A stretch of DNA of 54,830 nucleotides from Kiritimatiellia bacterium. GTDB taxonomy: Bacteria > Verrucomicrobiota > Kiritimatiellia > UBA8416 > JABMPJ01. Shown here one piece after another: positions 49,651 to 54,830 of this stretch. A model generated the notes under the pieces. That model was not told the DNA's origin. It saw only the letters and a program-made list of their open reading frames with translations, and ran no database searches. The stretch is from positions 1 to 54,830 of the forward strand of contig JADHWE010000009.1 in the NCBI GenBank assembly GCA_016783675.1, in the 5' to 3' direction. The first letter of the stretch is position 1; each line of letters begins with the position of its first letter. Both the position numbers and the translations under genes were made by a program.

Positions 49651-50871
49651 ATGAGTAACCCGAAGAAGACCATCATCTTTCTCGGCGACGGCATGGCCGA
49701 TGAGTCGATCGAGAGTTTGGGCAATCGCACCCCGCTTCAAGTCGCCCGCACACCGGCAATGGACTCGATTGCGCGCCGTGGACGGTGCGGCACGCTTCTA
49801 ACCCTGCCGGAAGGGTTCCCTACCAGCAGTGATGTGGCCAACATGTCCGTTCTTGGCTGCGTGCTGAAAACGGACTACTGCGGGCGCGGCGCGCTCGAAG
49901 CCGCCGGCCGCGGCATCGCGCTCGCGGCCGACGACGTCGCCTTTCGTGCTAACCTCACGACCACAGAAGACGGTATCCTGCGCGATTTCTCCGGCGGGCA
50001 CATTGACCCCGAACCCGCGGCACAACTTATCGAACTGCTCAACGATGCGTTCGCCACGCCCACGATCCGCTTCCACAGCGGCGTGAGCTATCGCAACATC
50101 CTTGTGCTGTCCGGACCGGAGTACTCTTCCGACGTCAAGGCGGACAAGCCGGACGACAACCACGGCAACCCGGTGAGCGAGCATCTGCCGACAGCGAAGA
50201 CACCGGAGGCGGAAGCAACCGCAGCCTTGCTGCGCCGCCTGATCGCCGAGGCCCCGGCCGTTCTGGCGAACAGCGACGTGGTGGCCACACTAGTCGCTGA
50301 TGGCCACCCACCCGCCAACGGCATCTGGCCCTGGAGCGGCGGACGGGCGGGCGCGATCCGTTCGCTCGGGGAGAAGTACGGCATCAGTAGCGCGGTCATC
50401 TCGGCGGTGGATGTCATTACGGGACTCGGCGTCTGCCTCGGCATGACCCCCATCCCCGTGGAGGGCGCCACGGGCTATATCGACACCAACTACGAGGGCA
50501 AGGCCGATGCGGCGATCGAGGCCATCAAAACGCACGACCTGGTTTATGTTCACGTCGAGGCCATCGACGAAGTGTCGCACGCGCAGGATCTTGATCTGAA
50601 ACTATCGGCCATTGAGGACTTCGACAAGCGGGTGGTCGAGCGGGTGCTGAACGGGATCGACAGCGATGTCAGAACCGTTGTGCTTCCGGATCACCCCGTC
50701 CCCATTCGCCTCGGCAAACACACCCGCACTCCGGTGCCCGTGGCGATTCACGATCCGGACTTGGGGGCCGATGAGGTGCTGACCTTCGACGAGTCCGCCT
50801 GCCTGGACGGCGCCCTGGACCACATGCAGGGACCTGAGTTGATGGCGCGACTGTTCGGCCCGGTGCGTTAG
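49651..50871 (+). CDS. 2,3-bisphosphoglycerate-independent phosphoglycerate mutase (ApgM type)
   Basis: 406 residues. The N-terminal metal site is TIIFLGDGMADESI, and the catalytic serine region is LPTSSDVANMSVLGC-like (EGFPTSSDVANMSVLG). Other metal ligands occur in THDLVYVHVEAIDEVSHAQD and VVLPDHPVPIRLGKHT. The archaeal/ApgM type interconverts 3- and 2-phosphoglycerate in glycolysis with Mn2+ or Mg2+. It converges on lolD with a 4-bp overlap. No Shine-Dalgarno was seen at the ATG, which lies in an upstream AT-richer stretch. Confidence 0.92.
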   Translation: MSNPKKTIIFLGDGMADESIESLGNRTPLQVARTPAMDSIARRGRCGTLLTLPEGFPTSSDVANMSVLGCVLKTDYCGRGALEAAGRGIALAADDVAFRANLTTTEDGILRDFSGGHIDPEPAAQLIELLNDAFATPTIRFHSGVSYRNILVLSGPEYSSDVKADKPDDNHGNPVSEHLPTAKTPEAEATAALLRRLIAEAPAVLANSDVVATLVADGHPPANGIWPWSGGRAGAIRSLGEKYGISSAVISAVDVITGLGVCLGMTPIPVEGATGYIDTNYEGKADAAIEAIKTHDLVYVHVEAIDEVSHAQDLDLKLSAIEDFDKRVVERVLNGIDSDVRTVVLPDHPVPIRLGKHTRTPVPVAIHDPDLGADEVLTFDESACLDGALDHMQGPELMARLFGPVR

Positions 50872-51551
50872 TCGATCGGGTGGATGCCGCCCTCGGTGAG
50901 CTGCAGTACCCGATCGCACCGTTCGGCCACACGATGGTTGTGTGTCACCATGACGAGGGCATGGCCTTCCCCGCGGGTCAGCGATAGCAGCAGTTCCAGG
51001 ACGAGATCTCCCGTCGCATCATCCAGGTTACCGGTCGGCTCATCAGCCAGGACGAGACGCGGCTCGTTCATCAGCGCACGGGCCAACGCCGCACGTTGCT
51101 GTTCGCCGCCGGAGAGTTCCATGGGAAGATGACTCGCCCGGTCCGCCAAACCGACAGCACCCAGCAACTCCCGTGCGCGAGCATTTGCGCGACCGGCGCC
51201 ATGCAACCAGTCCGGCAGGGCCATAGCCGGCAACACGACATTCTCAAGCAGGTCCATTTCGGGCATCAGGTGATAGGACTGAAAAACGAACCCTATATCC
51301 GTCGCGCGTAGTCGTGTGCGCCGGGCAGGATTCATACCGTAGACATCGTTGCCGGCCACCGTGACGTCCCCACTGTCGGGACGATCGAGACCACCGAGGA
51401 CGTGGAGCAGCGTGCTTTTCCCCGCACCGCTGGCCCCGACGATAGCCACGCTCTCGCCTTCCTCCACCACCAATCGTGCATTGCGAAGCACCTCAATGCT
51501 CGCCTTGCCCAAGTGATAGGTCTTGCTCAGATTATCTGCGTTCAGCAACAT
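50868..51551 (-). CDS. lolD: Lipoprotein-release ABC transporter ATP-binding protein
   Basis: 227 residues. Walker A is [11 protein letters not shown], the signature [15 protein letters not shown] and Walker [14 protein letters not shown], all intact, with the E-loop and H-loop (MVTHNH). It powers extraction of outer-membrane lipoproteins from the inner membrane together with the LolC/E permease next to it. Between the two genes lie a simple-sequence tract, tandem repeats and a hairpin (51552-51783). The ATG at 51551 was preferred over the GTG immediately upstream. Confidence 0.9.
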   Translation of the reverse strand: MLLNADNLSKTYHLGKASIEVLRNARLVVEEGESVAIVGASGAGKSTLLHVLGGLDRPDSGDVTVAGNDVYGMNPARRTRLRATDIGFVFQSYHLMPEMDLLENVVLPAMALPDWLHGAGRANARARELLGAVGLADRASHLPMELSGGEQQRAALARALMNEPRLVLADEPTGNLDDATGDLVLELLLSLTRGEGHALVMVTHNHRVAERCDRVLQLTEGGIHPID

Positions 51552-51600
51552 CACTCACATACCCACATTCTCACTCACCCACACACTCAACCTGCCCCAA
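51552..51600. repeat. GTG/GAG-rich simple-sequence tract before lolD
   Basis: The gap upstream of lolD is C/A-rich on the plus strand (CTCACATACCCACATTCTCA and similar). It resembles the tract at 22932-22973 and may be the same sort of repeat. Confidence 0.55.
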
Positions 51601-51617
51601 GCGGAAGCCTTCACCAG

Positions 51618-51719
51618 CAGCCCATCACCCCTCAGCGGAGGCCTTCTTCAACAGCCCATCACCCCTCAGCGGAGGCCTTCTTCAACAGCCCATCACCCCT
51701 CAGCGGAGGCCCAGGGGTG
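51618..51719. repeat. Three-copy tandem 34-bp repeat
   Basis: Three contiguous copies of a 34-bp unit (starts 51618, 51652, 51686; the third is cut by the next element at about 51709) read CAGCCCATCACCCCTCAGCG followed by GAGGCCTTCTTCAA. A partial copy precedes them. The copies are directly adjacent without spacers, so this is not a CRISPR. The array lies between lolC and lolD. Confidence 0.9.
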
Positions 51720-51783
51720 GGGCACTCGCTCCTTGGCGGCCCGGTATTCCGGGACGGCCGGGCGAGAGCCCCACCCCTGGGCC
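51708..51783. repeat. Long hairpin with 22-nt arms
   Basis: The arm GGCCCAGGGGTGGGGC-A-CTCGC (51708-51729) pairs with 51762-51783 with one mismatch, and the apex (51730-51761) contains a further GGCCCGG/CCGGG stem. It ends 5 bp before the lolC/E stop on the minus strand, so it may also act as a terminator or stability element after that gene. Confidence 0.85.
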
Positions 51784-51787
51784 GGAG

Positions 51788-53014
51788 CTACTCTTGCCTA
51801 AGCGCTTGTACTGGGTCCAGCCGCGCAGCCCGGTAGGCCGGCAGGATGCTTGAGAGCGTACAGAACACCATAACAAAAGCGGCGATATTGATGATCTCCC
51901 GGGGTGACGTACTCCAGGGAATCTCGCTCAACCCATAGATGGCCTTCGGAAAGACCTCCACGTCTATCGACGTGAGAGCGGCCACAATGTTGCCGAGGTT
52001 ATTGAGAACGAGCAGCCCCGTACCGATACCACTGACGATGCCGACCAGGCATTGGATCCAGCCCAGCCAGACAAACGCGCTCATGATCTTGAAAGAGGAG
52101 AAGCCGAGGGCCTTCAGCAGACCGATCTCGCCGGTCTTCTGAACGGTGATCACAATCAGCGTATTCGTGACGCAGAAGATGGCCACGATCGTGATGAAGA
52201 CCAACAGGATGAACATCATGGCCTTCTCGTGCCGCAGCGCGTCAAAGAGCAGGCTGTCCACCTGCTGCCAGGTGCGCACATCGTATGCCGGTCCCAGCTT
52301 GTCGCGTAGAAGCGTCGCGTATTCATCAAACCGGAACGCGTCTTCGGTCATCACGTAGACACCGTGGGCGCCGCTGTCCATGCCCACCAGGTCGCGCGCC
52401 ACGCCCAGCGAGGTGAACACGAACCCAGAGTCGAAGTCGCGCATCCCCATGTCAAAGATGCCCGCCACAATCAGCTCTTCGGGCAGGTACATCTCGTCCA
52501 TCGATACGACGTTCATGGGACTGTAGAGCAGCACGGTATCGCCCACGCGTATGCCCATGCTGCCGGCGAGGTCAACCCCCAGCACGATGCTGTCGGCATC
52601 GAGCGAGAATGTACCTCGGAACATATGGTCGGCCACCCGGCTGATGCGGCCCACGCGCTCGGCGGGAACGCCCAGCACGACCGGCGCCATGAGACGGCCC
52701 TCGTACTGAAGGAGCACGCGGGTTTGAATGTTCGGTGCGGCGCCGGTGATGCCGTCGATCGTTTCGATCTCCGTACAGAGGCGCTCTTCCTCCTCAACGG
52801 GCCCATACATGCTGGTAACGGTCAGGTGCGGCTTGAAACTCAGGATCTTCTGGCGCCACATGTTGTCGAACCCGGTCATAACCGAGAGCACAATCACCAG
52901 GATCGCAACACCCAGCAACACACCCAGCACCGAGATGACCGTTACAACCGAAGTGAAACTGCGCTTGGGTCGCAGGTACTTCAGCGCGAGAAAGAATGAG
53001 AACGGCAGACGCAT
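51788..53014 (-). CDS. Lipoprotein-release ABC transporter permease (LolC/E-like)
   Basis: 408 residues, FtsX fold with four membrane helices. It starts FSFFLALKYLRPKRSFTSVVTVISVLGVLLGVAILVIVLSVMTGFDN, has a periplasmic domain of about 200 residues, and ends with helices around FILLVFITIVAIFCVTNTLIVITVQKTGEIGLLKALGFSSFKI and the last FVMVFCTLSSILPAYRAARLDPVQALRQE. It pairs with the lolD ATPase. Only one permease gene is present, which suggests a homodimer (LolF-like) or a partner elsewhere. Confidence 0.9.
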   Translation of the reverse strand: MRLPFSFFLALKYLRPKRSFTSVVTVISVLGVLLGVAILVIVLSVMTGFDNMWRQKILSFKPHLTVTSMYGPVEEEERLCTEIETIDGITGAAPNIQTRVLLQYEGRLMAPVVLGVPAERVGRISRVADHMFRGTFSLDADSIVLGVDLAGSMGIRVGDTVLLYSPMNVVSMDEMYLPEELIVAGIFDMGMRDFDSGFVFTSLGVARDLVGMDSGAHGVYVMTEDAFRFDEYATLLRDKLGPAYDVRTWQQVDSLLFDALRHEKAMMFILLVFITIVAIFCVTNTLIVITVQKTGEIGLLKALGFSSFKIMSAFVWLGWIQCLVGIVSGIGTGLLVLNNLGNIVAALTSIDVEVFPKAIYGLSEIPWSTSPREIINIAAFVMVFCTLSSILPAYRAARLDPVQALRQE

Positions 53015-53030
53015 TGTGGATAGCCTAGTT

Positions 53031-53105
53031 ATTCACATGGATAGACAGGATGGCCGGGATAGAGCATTCGCATCCTCTTTATCATGTCCATCCATGTTTA
53101 TTCAC
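53031..53105. repeat. ATGGATAGACAGGAT-type inverted repeat, overlaps the lysS stop
   Basis: ATTCACATGGATAGACAGGA (53031-53050) is mirrored at 53081-53105, where the minus strand reads GTGAATAAACATGGATGGAC then ATGAT. The lysS stop codon (53098-53100, minus) lies inside it. This repeat motif is one I recall from many bacterial genomes. Confidence 0.75.
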
Positions 53106-54543
53106 TCTTCTGCTTCAGCTGCGGGAAGAGGATGACGTCGCGGATGGCTTCGGCTCCGGAGAGGATCATCATCAGACGATCGATGCCCACGCCCATGCCG
53201 CCGGCGGGGGGCATGCCGTGCTCGAGGGCGGTGACGAAATCCTGGTCGATTTTGCTCGCATCTTCTGCGGCCTGTTCCATGAAACGACGACGCTGTTCAA
53301 TCGGATCGTTCATCTCGGTGTAGGCCGGTGCCACCTCCTGGCCGCGAATCACCAGCTCGAAGACATCCACGAGCGAAGGATCGTCCGGGCACGCCCTGGC
53401 CAGTGGAACCAGCCGGGCAGGCAGGCGCGTCACGAAAGTGGGCTGTTGCAGGGCGGGTTCCACGGTCTTCTCGTACACCTCGTGGGTCACCAGCAGCATG
53501 TCCCAGGCCGGGTCGATGGCCAGCCCGATGCCCTCCGCCTTGGCGCGCGCTTCATCGAGGGACAGGTCGAACCAGTCATCGCCCATCTTCTCGCGAATCA
53601 GTTCGTGGTAGGTGGCCTCGCGCCACGGCGGTGTCAGGTCGAGCGCCGTGTCGCCCTCCCCCACCTGCAATGTGCCGAAGACAGTTTCGGCGGCGTGGAT
53701 AATCATCCCCTGAATCAGCTCGCGCATGCCGTTGACGTCTGAGAATGCCTCGTAGATCTCGAGCATCGTGAACTCGGGATTGTGCGTGCGATCGAGACCC
53801 TCGTTCCTGAAGTTGCGGTTCAGTTCGAACACCTTGTCGAAACCGCCCACCAACAGGCGCTTCAAGTAGAGCTCCGGCGCAATACGCATGTAGACGTCTG
53901 TGCCCAAAGCCCCGTAGTGCGTGACGAACGGCTTGGCGGCCGCACCGCCCGCCTGGGCCTGCAGCATCGGAGTTTCCACCTCGATGAAGCCGCGCTCCGA
54001 TAGGTAGTGACGGATCTCGCGGATCAGGGCGGAGCGCTTGTTGAAAAGCTCGCGCACGTCGGGGTTTCCCACGAGATCGAGGTAGCGCTGACGGTAGCGC
54101 ATCTCAACGTCCTTCAGTCCGTGCCATTTCTCAGGCGGCGGGAGGATGGACTTGGAGAGCAGCGTCCACTTCAACACCTTGATCGTCGGTTCGCCGGTGC
54201 GGGTGGTGAACAGTTCGCCTTCGACACCGATCTGGTCGCCGAGGTCGAGCAACTTGAACGCCTTGAACGCTTCCTCGCCCAGTGCCTTCTTCTGCACGTA
54301 TACCTGGAAGCGGTCCGAGCCATCGCGGAGGTCCGCAAAAATGCTCTTCCCCATGTCGCGAACAGTCGACAGCCGGGCGGCAGCCGTGATGGGGCGGTCT
54401 TCCTCGAACGTCTCGCGCAGCTCGGCCAGGGACCCGCTCCGTTTGAAGGCGCTACCGTACGGCGGATACCCCATCTCCTGCAGCGACGCCATGTTGGCCA
54501 ACCGCTGCTCGCGATACTCATTGCTCGACTGTGCTTCGCTCAT
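53098..54543 (-). CDS. lysS: Lysyl-tRNA synthetase (class II)
   Basis: 481 residues. An OB-fold anticodon-binding N-terminal domain (GKSIFADLRDGSDRFQVYVQK) is followed by the class II catalytic core: RYLDLVGNPDVRELFNKRSALIREIRHYLSERGFIEVETPML (motif 1), FELNRNFRNEGLDRTHNPEFTMLEIY (motif 2) and PPAGGMGVGIDRLMMIL (motif 3). It charges tRNA-Lys. GGGAGAG precedes the ATG at 54543. Its stop lies within the 53031-53105 repeat, and the lolC/E gene lies downstream in the same direction. Confidence 0.95.
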   Translation of the reverse strand: MSEAQSSNEYREQRLANMASLQEMGYPPYGSAFKRSGSLAELRETFEEDRPITAAARLSTVRDMGKSIFADLRDGSDRFQVYVQKKALGEEAFKAFKLLDLGDQIGVEGELFTTRTGEPTIKVLKWTLLSKSILPPPEKWHGLKDVEMRYRQRYLDLVGNPDVRELFNKRSALIREIRHYLSERGFIEVETPMLQAQAGGAAAKPFVTHYGALGTDVYMRIAPELYLKRLLVGGFDKVFELNRNFRNEGLDRTHNPEFTMLEIYEAFSDVNGMRELIQGMIIHAAETVFGTLQVGEGDTALDLTPPWREATYHELIREKMGDDWFDLSLDEARAKAEGIGLAIDPAWDMLLVTHEVYEKTVEPALQQPTFVTRLPARLVPLARACPDDPSLVDVFELVIRGQEVAPAYTEMNDPIEQRRRFMEQAAEDASKIDQDFVTALEHGMPPAGGMGVGIDRLMMILSGAEAIRDVILFPQLKQKSE

Positions 54544-54697
54544 CGCTTCTCTCCCTGCTACCACTCACGATCAAGCGCCACATACTAACGGCTCACATCG
54601 GAAAAGGAAATACCCAAACACAGCCGCCGAGAACGCTGCCGAGTGCGAAACATCCCTAATCAAACCTGTATTTTGATAGGGGATCTCCCTATGCCCG

Positions 54698-54772
54698 TTG
54701 ACTCATCACAAAATGTCACCGAAGGACCCGTAGGGTCGTGAGGTTCTTGACTCATATTCGATGTCACCGAAG
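54698..54772. repeat. Two direct repeats with ATGTCACCGAAG
   Basis: TTGACTCAT recurs at 54698 and 54747, and ATGTCACCGAAG at 54713 and 54761, so two units of about 48-49 bp are tandem. No gene overlaps except the possible partial frame at 54764. The rest of 54544-54697 shows nothing recognisable. Confidence 0.6.
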
Positions 54773-54830
54773 CTGGGATAGCACCATGTCCTGATGGTGA
54801 TCAATGAACTTCTTCAATTCGATGGGGTTG
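54764..54830 (-). CDS. Possible 3' end of a gene running off the window
   Basis: The minus-strand frame from the window edge reads NPIELKKFIDHHQDMVLSQL, then Arg, then a TGA at 54764-54766, 21 codons with no stop. It could be the C-terminus of a gene that starts beyond 54830. I do not recognise a family, and chance cannot be excluded over so short a stretch. Confidence 0.25.
   Translation of the reverse strand, partial: NPIELKKFIDHHQDMVLSQLR

Noticed and set aside
51618-51719. A CRISPR array
   Set aside because: The 34-bp copies are contiguous with no spacers between them, so it is a simple tandem repeat.
1-54830. tRNA, rRNA or riboswitch genes
   Set aside because: No cloverleaf-like sequence with a CCA-type end, rRNA signature or known riboswitch core was seen on either strand by eye; a covariance-model scan would settle it.

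Overview
The window is a GC-rich bacterial chromosome segment carrying about 50 protein genes, most with clear Shine-Dalgarno motifs. It has no rRNA, tRNA or CRISPR array that I could find. The best lineage clue is the gene at 9856-10326, which resembles a small family restricted to Verrucomicrobia and Planctomycetes. With that, the anaerobe-type [NiFe] hydrogenase, the Rex redox regulator, the LolCD lipoprotein system (Gram-negative envelope), an outer-membrane DUF3570 protein and intergenic space full of hairpin repeats suggest an anaerobic or fermentative member of the PVC superphylum, perhaps Kiritimatiellota-like. The phylum is inference.

Layout. 1-5.1 kb: an HTH/PTS-EIIA regulator, slyX, a small HTH-like protein, an unknown membrane-anchored protein, an AbrB/PIN toxin-antitoxin pair and a cupin/iron-alcohol-dehydrogenase operon. 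5.1-6.3 kb: a gene graveyard with decayed thermonuclease and PIN fragments among dispersed repeats. 6.3-15.3 kb: housekeeping and transport genes (methyltransferase, SBF transporter, cupins, HIT protein, DUF456, MATE and SSS transporters, glycine-zipper protein, lipoprotein cyclophilin). 15.3-22.0 kb: signalling genes, namely a membrane Ser/Thr kinase with leucine-rich-like repeats, a two-receiver response regulator and a triple-PAS histidine kinase. 22.1-26.6 kb: proC, NAD kinase, tlyA and dxs.

26.7-41.2 kb is the main functional block: a group 3b-type NADP-linked [NiFe] hydrogenase in beta-gamma-delta-alpha order, its maturation protease, hypF-C-D and hypE-A-B, ending with rex. A palindrome just after the hydrogenase promoter resembles a Rex operator, so NADH/NAD+ balance probably controls the enzyme. 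The hyp genes are split by an insertion holding a Phd/VapC pair, a decayed REP-associated transposase, a PLDc_N membrane protein and an SPFH protein.

41.2-54.8 kb: a FabK/nitronate-monooxygenase-like flavoenzyme, an ApbE-DUF3570-DUF4266 envelope operon, a secreted 1073-residue protein paired with a DUF4097-like protein, a phosphoglycerate mutase, lolD, lolC/E and lysS.

The most unusual feature of the window is its non-coding DNA. There are at least five copies of a long hairpin whose arms are tandem 13-bp units, three of them sharing a conserved loop, plus several other hairpin or tandem families. Some of these elements supply the stop codon of the neighbouring gene. Several genes also have a -10 box only 6-11 nt before the ATG and no Shine-Dalgarno, which suggests leaderless or near-leaderless transcripts.
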